Source: CAYGEY01 sp964349065
GTDB taxonomy: Bacteria > Patescibacteriota > Gracilibacteria > 1-14-2-50-48-13
Length of the DNA: 46,525 nt
Direction: 5' to 3'
Assembly (NCBI GenBank): GCA_964349065.1
Contig: CAYGEY010000004.1
Coordinates: 1-46,525, forward strand
Shown: positions 15,703 to 24,691 of the stretch, piece after piece
How positions within the stretch are numbered: the first letter of the stretch is position 1
Layout of the letters: each line of letters starts with the position of its first letter
Position numbers and translations under genes: made by a program
Notes under the pieces: generated by a model
Databases searched by the model: none
What the model was told of the DNA's origin: nothing
What the model saw: the letters and a program-made list of their open reading frames with translations, nothing else

Positions 15703-16407
15703 TTATCCTTCCAATTCCTTTTTTACTTGTTCTAATGCGGCGATATTAAATGCGTAATTCATGCGTTTTGGACCAAGAATCCCAATGACACCCTCACCAA
15801 CATTATGAGCTTTGAATTTAGTTACAATGAGACTACAACTTTGAATTTCTTCTATAATGTTTTCTTCACCAATAAAAACTCTCGTTTTTTCATCAAGTGG
15901 TAATTCGGTTAACAGTTCGATCAATTTATCTTTATCTTCAAGAATTTTAACAACAGTATATGCCTCAATAGATTGATAAAATTCCGGAGTTTTTAAAATA
16001 TTGGAAAGACCCAAATAATACGCCTTTCCCAGCTGTGGAATCGTAGCAAACACTACATTTCCGCAGGTACGAGAAAGAAGTGATACTGCATAATAGAGAT
16101 TATCATCAAGTGCCTGTTTTTTTACAGCATCAACAGCGAGTATTTTTTGTGCGCTTTCCCTCTCTAAATATTCATTCATCATGTCATCAACATACATCCG
16201 AAAGCCTTGCGTCGTCGGCATGCGTCCGGCGGACGTGTACGGTTGGTACAAAAGACCCATTTTTTCTAAAGTTGCCATGTCATTTCGAATGGTTGCCGGA
16301 CTAATATCCATATCAATTTTTTCTAACAAAAATTTAGAACCCACCGGCTCTGCGGAGATAATAAAATTCTCAATAATTGCTTTCAAAATGTGAAATTTTC
16401 TTTCCAT
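15703..16407 (-). CDS. hrcA: Heat-inducible transcription repressor HrcA (short form)
   Basis: The 234-aa protein keeps the N-terminal winged helix of HrcA: SPATIRNDMATLEKMGLLYQ followed by PYTSAGRMPTTQGFRMYVD. The C-terminal effector part is present but much shorter than in typical HrcA (about 340 aa), with the ILGPKRMNY segment near the end. HrcA represses chaperone operons by binding CIRCE and depends on GroEL. No CIRCE inverted repeat was noticed in this window, so its targets lie elsewhere. Confidence 0.92.
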   Translation of the reverse strand: MERKFHILKAIIENFIISAEPVGSKFLLEKIDMDISPATIRNDMATLEKMGLLYQPYTSAGRMPTTQGFRMYVDDMMNEYLERESAQKILAVDAVKKQALDDNLYYAVSLLSRTCGNVVFATIPQLGKAYYLGLSNILKTPEFYQSIEAYTVVKILEDKDKLIELLTELPLDEKTRVFIGEENIIEEIQSCSLIVTKFKAHNVGEGVIGILGPKRMNYAFNIAALEQVKKELEG

Positions 16408-16425
16408 ACTCTTAAAAATAATTTA

Positions 16426-17151
16426 CTAACTTATTGTACTATAAATTTGATCAATGTCATCATTATCTTCCATGATTGCTATGAAATCAGCGACTTTTTG
16501 CATATCCTCATCAGATAGCCCTATTGTTGTTATCGGAATATACCCGAGTTCAGCATTAGTTACTTTTACACCATGAATGTTCTCAATATCTTTTTGTACT
16601 TTCGCAAGATTGTTTGGTTTTGTATGCACCTGCAATTCATTCTCAGAAAGTACTACCACATTTTCTGCCCCTGCATCTATTAATCCCATTTCCATTTCTT
16701 CTACATCCTCCCCTTCTTCAATTTCAATATCGATTATTCCCATTTGTGAAAATAGATATCCGACACTTCCACTTGCACCCATTGTTCCACCAAATTTAGA
16801 GAAAGTGTGACGTACATGACTTACAGTTCTATTTGTATTGTCTGTAAGTGCTTTAATCATGAGTGCCACACCACATGGAGCATAACCCTCATACAATATT
16901 TCATGGAAATCAGCTTCCGCACCGCTGGCTCCTGATCCTTTTGCTACAGCCTTTTGTATGGAATCTTTCGTCATGTTTGCGGCCTTTGCCTTATCAATGG
17001 CGAGGGCAAGGCTTGGATTCATTGTTGGATCGCCACCATTCTTTGCGGCGATTTGTATATTTTTTGCCAGACGTGTAAAAATCGCTCCCCGTTTTTTATC
17101 AAGAGCTCCCTTACTTCGTTTGATCTGATGCCATTTGGAATGTCCTGACAT
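16426..17151 (-). CDS. YebC/PmpR-family translation/transcription factor
   Basis: The 241-aa protein begins MSGHSKWHQIKRSKGALDKK and has the family's KDSIQKAVAKGSG, YEGYAPCGVALMI and NRTVSHVRHTFSKFGG segments. Members bind DNA as regulators or help ribosomes with proline-rich stretches. Length is normal. It lies between manC and hrcA in one minus-strand run with gaps of 3 and 18 bp. Confidence 0.95.
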   Translation of the reverse strand: MSGHSKWHQIKRSKGALDKKRGAIFTRLAKNIQIAAKNGGDPTMNPSLALAIDKAKAANMTKDSIQKAVAKGSGASGAEADFHEILYEGYAPCGVALMIKALTDNTNRTVSHVRHTFSKFGGTMGASGSVGYLFSQMGIIDIEIEEGEDVEEMEMGLIDAGAENVVVLSENELQVHTKPNNLAKVQKDIENIHGVKVTNAELGYIPITTIGLSDEDMQKVADFIAIMEDNDDIDQIYSTIS

Positions 17152-17154
17152 AGG

Positions 17155-18237
17155 TTATAAATAATGAGATAAGTTTTTCTTTTTTACTTCATCGATAAAT
17201 GTTTTTACATTTGGTGCCTTATCTCGAGGAATTATGAGTAAGGCATCTTCTGTATCTACTACAACTAAATCCTCACATCCGACTACTGCAATGAGTTTTT
17301 TCTCTCCTCCATAAATGAGGGATCGTTTTGTATTTTGTGTCATGATATTTCCTTTTTTGACATTTTCATTTTCATCAAAGTATTTTGTTTGTGCGTAGTA
17401 CAACTCTTCGAAATTTCCTATATCTCGCCACCCGAGGTTATCTGCCGGGATGACGCATATATCTGACATTTTTTCAATGATTCCGTAATCAATAGATATT
17501 TTATCAAGCGTTGGATATATCTTTGTTACTTCTAATTGATAATGTCCTTTTCCAATATGTGTGAGAAGTGATTGTAGCTTGGAATATGTATCCGGAAGGT
17601 ACTTTTCATAAAGTTCAAGAAATCCATTGCGGCTCATAGCAAAGATTCCTAAATTCCATAAATACTCCCACGAATTTGCATATACTTTTGCAGTCTCCAA
17701 ATCAGGTTTTTCCACGAATTTTTCAACAGAAAAAATTCCATCTGTAATTTCATTGTGAGATAGTTTTATATAGCCATAGCTTGTTGCCGGATATGTGGGA
17801 CGTACACCGAAAGTCAAAAGTTTATCAGGATATGTTGTACAAAATTTTTCTGCTTCACTTATAAGCCTACTTAATTCCACCTCATTTTCAAAAATATGGT
17901 CAGATGGCAGAAATATTATTGGTTCGTTTTCATCTCCACCTTTTGCGGCAATATGCGTAAGTGCTAATCCAATAGCGGCGCTACTGTCCATTTTCATCGG
18001 CTCTGCAATAATATTCTCTTCAGGTATTTCAAACAATTGAAATTTTATCTCATCAACAAAATTTTCATTTGTCGAAATAAATACAGAAGAAAGCGGAATG
18101 TTTTTTGAAACTCGTAAAATTGTGTCTTGCAGAAGAGAATAATTTTTTATAAGACGATGAAATTGTTTTGGCTTATTCTCTCGAGATAATGGCCAAAGCC
18201 GCGTTCCTCCACCTCCGCATAAGATAACTACTTTCAT
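17155..18237 (-). CDS. manC: Mannose-1-phosphate guanylyltransferase
   Basis: The start is placed at 18237 (MKVVILCGGGGTRLWPLSR) because the frame from 18261 adds eight residues in front of the nucleotide-binding strand. The 360-aa protein shows the pyrophosphorylase signature GGGGTRLWPLSRENKPKQF, PSDHIF, and VEKP. It makes GDP-mannose from mannose-1-phosphate and GTP, the donor for mannose, fucose or rhamnose units in surface glycans. It lacks the C-terminal isomerase domain found in bifunctional enzymes. It fits with the glycosyltransferases and O-antigen ligase in the window. Confidence 0.93.
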   Translation of the reverse strand: MKVVILCGGGGTRLWPLSRENKPKQFHRLIKNYSLLQDTILRVSKNIPLSSVFISTNENFVDEIKFQLFEIPEENIIAEPMKMDSSAAIGLALTHIAAKGGDENEPIIFLPSDHIFENEVELSRLISEAEKFCTTYPDKLLTFGVRPTYPATSYGYIKLSHNEITDGIFSVEKFVEKPDLETAKVYANSWEYLWNLGIFAMSRNGFLELYEKYLPDTYSKLQSLLTHIGKGHYQLEVTKIYPTLDKISIDYGIIEKMSDICVIPADNLGWRDIGNFEELYYAQTKYFDENENVKKGNIMTQNTKRSLIYGGEKKLIAVVGCEDLVVVDTEDALLIIPRDKAPNVKTFIDEVKKKNLSHYL

Positions 18238-18337
18238 AGTATTCGTAATGATTACGTACAAATACTACCCAACAGATGCTTGCAATGCAATAAAATAAGA
18301 GTAGGCTTAAATCATATTATTCGTTTTTATTTGCAGT

Positions 18338-19105
18338 ATGGAAGTTCTACTTTCTATGATAGTTCTGTCACCGTTTTGGATTATTCTTCTGCTTATTATT
18401 CTGCCGATTATGGTACGGCAAATAAATCAATACGAACGTGGAGTACTTTTTACCCTGGGGAAATTTACAAAAATTAAACAACCGGGATGGAGATTTGTAC
18501 TTCCTATTTTCCAAAGTATGGTGAAAATAGATATTCGTATAAAGGCCGTGGATGTGCCAATACAGGATACTATAACAAAAGACAATATCCCAATTAAGAT
18601 TTCTGCTGTCGTGTATTATAAAGTTGTAGATGTAGCGAAGGCATTAATAGAAGTTGAAAATTACTATAATGCAATTTTGCAGTTAGCTCAAACCTCAATT
18701 CGTTCCGGTGCAGGAGGGTATACATTAGATCAACTGTTGTCTAATAGAAAAGCCATTTCGGAGCATCTCCATGAGGAATTGGATAGTGCAACAGAACTTT
18801 GGGGAGTAGATGTTTCAAGTGTCGAACTCAAAGATATTGAATTGCCGGAAAGTTTAAAAACGACGATCGCAAAAGTTGCTGAAGCAGAGCGCGAAAAGAA
18901 AGCTGTCATTATCAAATCAGAAGGTGATAAGTTATCTGCAATGAATTTGGCAGAAGCTGCTCAAACTTTAACTTCAACTCCAGGTGGTATGCATCTACGT
19001 ACATTACAGTCACTCAATGAACTAGCGAGTGAACAAGGAAATGCAACTGTATGGTTACTACCGCTTGAGGTGATGGATGCATTTCGGAAGATGGGCGGGA
19101 AATAG
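18338..19105 (+). CDS. SPFH-domain protein, slipin/stomatin-like
   Basis: The 255-aa protein has one N-terminal membrane helix (about residues 7-26), then the SPFH/band-7 domain: QYERGVLFTLGKFTKIKQPGW, KAVDVPIQDTITKDNIPI, and a helical EAEREKKAVIIKSEGD region. Slipins oligomerise at the inner membrane and are often paired with an NfeD protease partner; none is adjacent here. Divergent from manC. Confidence 0.92.
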   Translation: MEVLLSMIVLSPFWIILLLIILPIMVRQINQYERGVLFTLGKFTKIKQPGWRFVLPIFQSMVKIDIRIKAVDVPIQDTITKDNIPIKISAVVYYKVVDVAKALIEVENYYNAILQLAQTSIRSGAGGYTLDQLLSNRKAISEHLHEELDSATELWGVDVSSVELKDIELPESLKTTIAKVAEAEREKKAVIIKSEGDKLSAMNLAEAAQTLTSTPGGMHLRTLQSLNELASEQGNATVWLLPLEVMDAFRKMGGK

Positions 19106-19129
19106 TAGTTTATACAATAGTTGGCATAA

Positions 19130-19159
19130 ATACATGGGGAAATCTATTACCCCATGTAT
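19130..19159. terminator. Hairpin between slipin and fusA
   Basis: ATACATGGGG (19130-19139) pairs perfectly with CCCCATGTAT (19150-19159). It lies between convergent genes and probably acts as a terminator, although neither side has a long T-run directly adjacent. Confidence 0.6.
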
Positions 19160-19223
19160 ATCTATGTCCTGTTACTTCATGATCTGATACTTCCCCGCCC
19201 AAATGGCAGGCTTTTTTTGTATA

Positions 19224-21293
19224 TTACATTCCTCTGTCAGCTTTGATCTTCTCAGCGACATTCGCAGGAACTTTGTCATAATGACTAAACTCCATGGAGA
19301 AACTAGCTCGACCTTGAGAAAGTGAGCGCAAATCAGTTGCGTAACCAAACATTGATGAAAGTGGAACTTTTGCATCAATTGTTTTCGCTGTACTTCGATC
19401 ACCCATTTTTTCAATCTGTCCCCTTCGTGATGAAAGGTTTCCCATGACATCTCCCATGTATTCTTCGGGAGTCACTACTTCTACCTTCATGATTGGCTCA
19501 AGCAGAACCGGATCTGCCATTTTTGCTCCTTTTTGGAAGGCAAGTGAACCGGCAATTTTGAATGAGAATTCTGATGAGTCAACATCATGATATGATCCGT
19601 CATACAGCTCTACAGCAAAGTCTACCACTTCGTATCCTGCGATGACACCTCGTGTTAATGCTTCTTTTATTCCTTTATCAACTGCAGGAATAAACTCATT
19701 TGGAATTGCACCTCCTTTAATCGCGTTAACAAATTGATATCCTGAACCGGCAGGAAGTGGTTTGAGACGAATAAGAACATGTCCAAATTGACCTCGACCT
19801 CCAGTCTGTTTTGAATATTTTTCTTCTGCAGTAACTTCTTTTTGGATAGTTTCTTTATATGCTACTTGCGGCGCACCAACATTAGCCTCTACTTTAAATT
19901 CTCTTTTAAGACGATCAACTAAGATATCTAAATGAAGCTCTCCCATACCCGCAATAATCGTCTGGCCTGTTTCTTCATCAGTTCTGATTCTAAATGTAGG
20001 ATCTTCTTCAGATAGTTTATTGAGAGATAGACCAAGTTTCTCTTGGTCAGCTTTTGTCTTTGGTTCAATGGATAGAGAGATTACCGGCTCAGGGAATTCC
20101 ATTCTTTCCAAAATAATCTGCTTATCTTCATCACAAAGTGTGTCTCCGGTTCGAGTGTCTTTGAGTCCTACAACTGCACCAATGTGACCCGCCCTGATTT
20201 CAGAAATTTCTGTTCTATTATTTGCATGCATCTGCAAAAGTCGTCCGATTCTCTCTTTTGCTCGAGAAATTGGGTTGTATACATATGTTCCTGATTTCAA
20301 TGTCCCGGAATATACACGTACAAATGTAAGCCTTCCTACAAATGGATCTGTCATGATTTTAAATGCAAGAGCTGCCACAGGCTCATTGTCCTCTGGTTTT
20401 CGGTGAAGTTCTGCTTCAGTCTTGGGATCTGTTCCGGTAATGTCAGAAACATCAAGTGGTGATGGTAGATAATCACGAACGCCATCGAGAACCAGTTGCA
20501 CTCCTTTATTTTGTAAAGCAGTTCCACAATACATCGGGAAGATTTTACTCTCAATCGTCAGTTTTCTTATTCCTCTCTTGATTTCAGCTACTGTTAACTC
20601 TTCACCATTGAGATATTTGTCCATTAATTCGTCGTCAGCTTCTGCTGCTTTCTCTACTAGTTTCGCTCGGTATTCCTCCATTTTACCTACCATATCTTCC
20701 GGAACAGGTATTTCTATAACAGTTTCTCCGCTTTTACCTTCAAATTTATATGCTTTTTTCTCAACTAGGTCGATAACAGCATAAAACTCACCTTCAGACC
20801 CGATCGGCAATTGCACGGGAATGGCGTTTGGATTTAATCTTTCGTGAATTGATTTTAAAGACATATAGAAATCTCCACCAGTTTTATCGATCTTGTTCGC
20901 GAAGATAATTCGTGGAACATTATATTTATCTGCTTGTCTCCAAACAGTTTCTGTTTGTGGTTCTGCTCCTTGAGATGAGTCGATCACAGTTACTCCACCA
21001 TCAAGAACTCGAAGTGAACGCTCTACCTCAACCGTAAAGTCTACGTGACCGGGAGTATCAATAATATTGATAGTAATATCTTTCCATGTACATGTGGTGG
21101 CAGCAGAGGTGATGGTAATACCTCGCTCTTGTTCTTGTTCCATCCAGTCCATCGTCGCTTGCCCCTCATGTACCTCTCCTATTTTATAGTTGATACCAGT
21201 GTAAAAAAGTACTCGCTCAGTAGTAGTGGTTTTTCCCGCATCAATGTGGGCGATAATTCCTATGTTACGTACTTTGTCCAGTGGTAAACTCAT
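19224..21293 (-). CDS. fusA: Elongation factor G
   Basis: The 689-aa GTPase drives ribosomal translocation. G motifs are G1 AHIDAGKTT near the N-terminus, switch II DTPGHVD, and NKIDKTGGD. Domains II to V follow, with GGRGQFGHV in domain IV and YMGDVMGNLSSRRG in domain V. Length is normal. It is not in the classical rpsL-rpsG-tufA string; instead it follows a glycosyltransferase and a solute-binding protein. Confidence 0.97.
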   Translation of the reverse strand: MSLPLDKVRNIGIIAHIDAGKTTTTERVLFYTGINYKIGEVHEGQATMDWMEQEQERGITITSAATTCTWKDITINIIDTPGHVDFTVEVERSLRVLDGGVTVIDSSQGAEPQTETVWRQADKYNVPRIIFANKIDKTGGDFYMSLKSIHERLNPNAIPVQLPIGSEGEFYAVIDLVEKKAYKFEGKSGETVIEIPVPEDMVGKMEEYRAKLVEKAAEADDELMDKYLNGEELTVAEIKRGIRKLTIESKIFPMYCGTALQNKGVQLVLDGVRDYLPSPLDVSDITGTDPKTEAELHRKPEDNEPVAALAFKIMTDPFVGRLTFVRVYSGTLKSGTYVYNPISRAKERIGRLLQMHANNRTEISEIRAGHIGAVVGLKDTRTGDTLCDEDKQIILERMEFPEPVISLSIEPKTKADQEKLGLSLNKLSEEDPTFRIRTDEETGQTIIAGMGELHLDILVDRLKREFKVEANVGAPQVAYKETIQKEVTAEEKYSKQTGGRGQFGHVLIRLKPLPAGSGYQFVNAIKGGAIPNEFIPAVDKGIKEALTRGVIAGYEVVDFAVELYDGSYHDVDSSEFSFKIAGSLAFQKGAKMADPVLLEPIMKVEVVTPEEYMGDVMGNLSSRRGQIEKMGDRSTAKTIDAKVPLSSMFGYATDLRSLSQGRASFSMEFSHYDKVPANVAEKIKADRGM

Positions 21294-21364
21294 ACAATAA
21301 AAAATAATATCTAAAAATTACATTCATAGGCAGTATATGGAAGGAGTTTGAGGCGTCAAGATAA

Positions 21365-22795
21365 CTAACAACCTGAATCAGAATCCAAAGCTGTCGGTAC
21401 TATCTTCTTCAGCCCACACTGCCATACATCCTTCACTTTTGTGATTCCATCTGTACTATCCATCTTGTTTGCTTGCATACTTGTGAGGACTTCATTGTAC
21501 ACTGTTTTGAGTGCAGTTTCATCAGGTATGAAGAGAGATTTCGCATATCCGACGCCGCTTGCAAATGCACCTACTATTTCATCCTTGCTTTGCTCACTTA
21601 TGAGATTAATTCTCGAAGAGATTTTTTTACTCTGTTTAAATAAATATCGCTGAACATCTTCAGATGCCATGAATTCAACAAATGCCCATGCTTTATCTTT
21701 GTTTTTTGAAAGATTTGGTACGGCAAGCGGATAGTAAAATGCCAGAGTAGCTTTTGAATCACCATCTTTTGCCAATTGCGGCACTTCTGTCACTCCAATG
21801 TCATCCAAAGAAATTGTTGGAAGACCATCATCAGTATACTGTATGATCAGCCGCTCAATATCTTTAAGCAAATATGGATAGCCAAAAAGCATACCGGTTT
21901 CTCCTCGTACAAATGCTCCTAATTCATCATCTTTTTCATACTGTTTGGTTTGATCACGAGACCAAACATACATCTCATCACCGCTTTTTCCAAAAAGGGA
22001 ATAAAAATCCAATGTATTAATCCCAGGATATGTCTTCTGTCCACTAGATAGAGCTGGTGAGTCGATAGTAACAATACGACCAGTTGGATCATAAAAGTTT
22101 ACTCCGTTTTGAAGCATAAGAAGGTTGATAATGTCCACTCCTCTTCTAATATTATCCACCCTACCAAGAGCAATGGGAGTTTTCCGGATAATTGTATTCA
22201 TTGTATTTCGCTTTGTGCCTTTCATTATATCCTCTATAAAGGTATCCCAAGTATTTGAAGGTTTTGCTGAAGAAAGATTTTGAAGAAAGTAGTTTTTATT
22301 ATAAATTACCCCTAGTGTTTCAACTGAAGTAGGGATTGCAATTACACCCAGGGTTCCTTTTTCATCAGGTACAATGAGATCGTTTGCTGTAAATGGTGCA
22401 AATGTATCTTTAAAGGATTTTGGATCTGCGAACTCAAATCCTTTTGGTAGAAATGAAAACTTTGCCCCATGTTTTTTGACCCAACTCGGAGAAATTGCAA
22501 CAATATCTGGTCCCTTCCCTTCTGCCAGTTCATTTATCAAATCTGTTTCGAGTTCTTGAATATCTTTCTTCTTTGTGTAGGAAATAGATACTCTAGGATC
22601 TTTTGCCTCAAATTCTTCAATCACTCCTTTGTATAGATCTTCGTCATCGAAAAGATTCCACATGGTAATGGTGATATCCCGTTTTGGAGCCTTGAATTTG
22701 TCACCTACGATGAGGGAAAATACAAATGGTATCAACAGTACGGCGATAATTATCGCACTTATTATTCCGAGACGTTTTGTTGTTCTTTGATCCAT
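21365..22795 (-). CDS. ABC-type sugar solute-binding protein (family 1), membrane-anchored
   Basis: The 476-aa protein has a hydrophobic anchor at about residues 9-31 and then the family 1 SBP fold: ITITMWNLFDDEDLYKGVIEEFE, GPDIVAISPSWVKKHG, a GETGMLFGYPYLL segment and AWAFVEFMASEDVQRYLF. No lipobox Cys follows the helix, so it is probably an uncleaved signal anchor. Such proteins bind sugars or oligosaccharides for ABC import. No matching permease or ATPase gene lies in the window. It starts 13 bp after the glycosyltransferase stop. Confidence 0.85.
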   Translation of the reverse strand: MDQRTTKRLGIISAIIIAVLLIPFVFSLIVGDKFKAPKRDITITMWNLFDDEDLYKGVIEEFEAKDPRVSISYTKKKDIQELETDLINELAEGKGPDIVAISPSWVKKHGAKFSFLPKGFEFADPKSFKDTFAPFTANDLIVPDEKGTLGVIAIPTSVETLGVIYNKNYFLQNLSSAKPSNTWDTFIEDIMKGTKRNTMNTIIRKTPIALGRVDNIRRGVDIINLLMLQNGVNFYDPTGRIVTIDSPALSSGQKTYPGINTLDFYSLFGKSGDEMYVWSRDQTKQYEKDDELGAFVRGETGMLFGYPYLLKDIERLIIQYTDDGLPTISLDDIGVTEVPQLAKDGDSKATLAFYYPLAVPNLSKNKDKAWAFVEFMASEDVQRYLFKQSKKISSRINLISEQSKDEIVGAFASGVGYAKSLFIPDETALKTVYNEVLTSMQANKMDSTDGITKVKDVWQCGLKKIVPTALDSDSGC

Positions 22796-22808
22796 GGTAT
22801 GTGTTTAA

Positions 22809-23755
22809 TTATGAACGTTTCCCTGCTTTTAATCCCTTGAGAAACCACTTTTTCATACATGCGTAATAATAGAGCTTTTTCATATTAGTTAAATGTTTTT
22901 CACTTGATCCCTGGGAGAGCTGTTTTAACACATGCAAGATAAGAGGATTGGTGACTGTGCGAAAACATATACGCTTAAAAAAACTTGGAACGGCTTTCAT
23001 TTTCTTATTGATCTTATTGGCAAGTATCGCCGATTTCCCTATTTGCTTCATCTTTTCAGGTAAATCGTTCTCCGACATTTGATGGATGTGATATGCTTTT
23101 GCCTTTGGGTTGTAGAGTATCACTGCGCCTTCCTCATGTTCCAGCCGATATCCAAGTTCGATATCTTCCCAACCGTATTGTTTGAATTTTTCATTAAATT
23201 TCTGTTTTTCAAAAAGAGTTCTTTTTAAAGAAATATTTGAGGTATAGAAAAATTTGTATGATGCCAGACGAACACCAAGTTTCGGATCAATAATTTTGGC
23301 TTTATCCAGGGAGCCATACTTAAATTGCATCCCGATATCCTCCAAAAATCGCATGTAATTATTGACATCAAGGGACGGATGCCAGGTTGTATTTCCTAAA
23401 CAAATAAAATTTTCTGTAGTGAAAATATCATGAACCTTCTTATGCTCCTCCAAAAAATTAGGCTCAGGAATTATATCATCTTGGAGAAATTGGATAATAT
23501 ACCCGTCTGATACCTCAAATCCACGATTCCTTGCAATTCCCTGTCCTTCATTTTCCTTCGATATATATGTGAAATTAAGTTTTGCCCTATTTTTATATCT
23601 TTCTAAAAAGTCGACTGTGTCATCAGTACTTCCATCATCAACAACGNNNNNNNNNNATCCAAAGTTTGTTCCTCAAGTGCCAATAGAACTTGTTCCAGAA
23701 GTTCTCTTCGATTAAAACTCGTTACGATGACAGAAAAATAAAACTCGTGTTGCAT
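22809..23755 (-). CDS. Family 2 glycosyltransferase, interrupted by an assembly gap
   Basis: Translation on both sides of the N-run gives one GT2 protein. It starts at the ATG at 23755 with MQHEFYFSVIVTSFNRRELL, continues after the gap with VVDDGSTDDTVDFLERYKN, then GQGIARNRGF and the metal/acceptor region FLQDDIIPEP, and later WEDIELGYRLEHEEG. Ten Ns put the two halves out of frame, while a gap of 2 mod 3 (for example 11 nt) restores it. It probably builds surface glycan. About 315 aa if intact. Confidence 0.85.
23647..23656. other. Assembly gap (10 N)
   Basis: Run of ten Ns inside the glycosyltransferase gene. The reading frame argues that the true missing length is not 10. Confidence 0.95.
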
Positions 23756-23858
23756 AAAAAACAATAAAGTATGGGCAAGAGCGATTGTAGTGCTATTCCA
23801 TTTGATGTAAAGAGTGTATATACTATGGAAGAAAAAAATATATGCATAAATTCTTTTA

Positions 23859-23934
23859 GAAAGGAACAGTACCCGGCTCTCCTTGGCTCACGTTCATTCG
23901 CCAAAAGTCGATTCCCTGGGCACATGTACCTTTC
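23859..23934. ncRNA. Possible structured RNA between glycosyltransferase and Mrr genes
   Basis: A GC-richer block in an AT-rich intergenic region folds as nested stems on either strand: GAAAGG (23859-23864) with CCTTTC (23929-23934), TAC with GTA, CCC with GGG, and the inner hairpin TTGGC (23883-23887) with GCCAA (23900-23904). It matches no riboswitch or RNA family I can name. As a minus-strand leader it would lie about 100 nt ahead of the glycosyltransferase; as a plus-strand leader, about 50 nt ahead of the Mrr gene. The 116-aa frame across it is not convincing. Confidence 0.3.
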
Positions 23935-23982
23935 CAAAAGTTACACAAATGTTTTAAACTTTAAAAATCATTTAATCATATT

Positions 23983-24681
23983 ATGGACAAACCAAAATAT
24001 CATCACAAACCGCGTTTTGAGCGCAAGCCAAAACCAGCCAGAATATTATCTCGCAAGGAAATCTTGGAGTCCCAGAAAAGAATGGCTATGCTCGTTATCG
24101 CATTTTTTATTGGATTGCTGATTCTTTCTTTTGCAATGCGTGGAATAGTATTTGATGTTCTGACACTTATTTTATTTGTCTGCGGATTGCTAGGATTTCT
24201 TTTTCTGAAATTTACACAATTTTTGCTTTCTCGAGGAGGTGGGATAAAAGATAAATATGTCTCTTTAGCTGATTTACAGAGAACTGATCCATTTGCAGTT
24301 GAGGAATATGTGGCAAATCTTTTTAGAAAGATGGGTTTCGATAATGTTCGGATTACGCCACAAATGGGTGACGGCGGGATCGATGTGTTGATGGAAAAAA
24401 ATAATGTACGATACGGCGTGCAAGTGAAAAGATATGCACAAGATCATTATGTGCAGGTTGAGGAGGTACGCGCCGTCATCGGGAGTCGCGAGCAACTCCA
24501 TTTGGATAAAGTGATATTTGTGACAACTTCTTCTTATACGCGCTTTGTTTGGGAGAATATACGCAAAGATAATATTTACTTGATAGACGGGAGGGGGCTT
24601 GATAATTTAGGTAGTAGCGTGTTCGGAGGGAGGTTTCACGGAGGCGTACTGCCGGGGTGGGAAGGGTTTTTACGTAGTTAA
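23983..24681 (+). CDS. Membrane-anchored Mrr-like restriction endonuclease domain protein
   Basis: The 232-aa protein has a very basic N-terminus, two membrane helices (about 33-52 and 55-77), and a C-terminal Mrr_cat domain of the PD-(D/E)XK fold. The domain begins TDPFAVEEYVANLFRKMGF and contains GDGGIDVL (catalytic D) and YGVQVKRY (QxK), followed by VIFVTTSSYTRF. Mrr-type enzymes cut modified DNA; membrane-bound versions have been proposed to act on incoming DNA. No methyltransferase lies nearby, consistent with a type IV enzyme or a DNA-uptake/degradation role. Confidence 0.88.
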   Translation: MDKPKYHHKPRFERKPKPARILSRKEILESQKRMAMLVIAFFIGLLILSFAMRGIVFDVLTLILFVCGLLGFLFLKFTQFLLSRGGGIKDKYVSLADLQRTDPFAVEEYVANLFRKMGFDNVRITPQMGDGGIDVLMEKNNVRYGVQVKRYAQDHYVQVEEVRAVIGSREQLHLDKVIFVTTSSYTRFVWENIRKDNIYLIDGRGLDNLGSSVFGGRFHGGVLPGWEGFLRS

Positions 24682-24691
24682 TTATTAAGGT

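Noticed and set aside
15703..16407. CIRCE operator for HrcA autoregulation
   Set aside because: No TTAGCACTC-N9-GAGTGCTAA-like repeat was found near hrcA or any other gene in the window.
23771..24121. 116-codon open frame on the plus strand before the Mrr-like gene
   Set aside because: It overlaps the clear Mrr start by 139 bp, has no domain-like sequence or ribosome binding site, and crosses the GC-rich block that folds as RNA.
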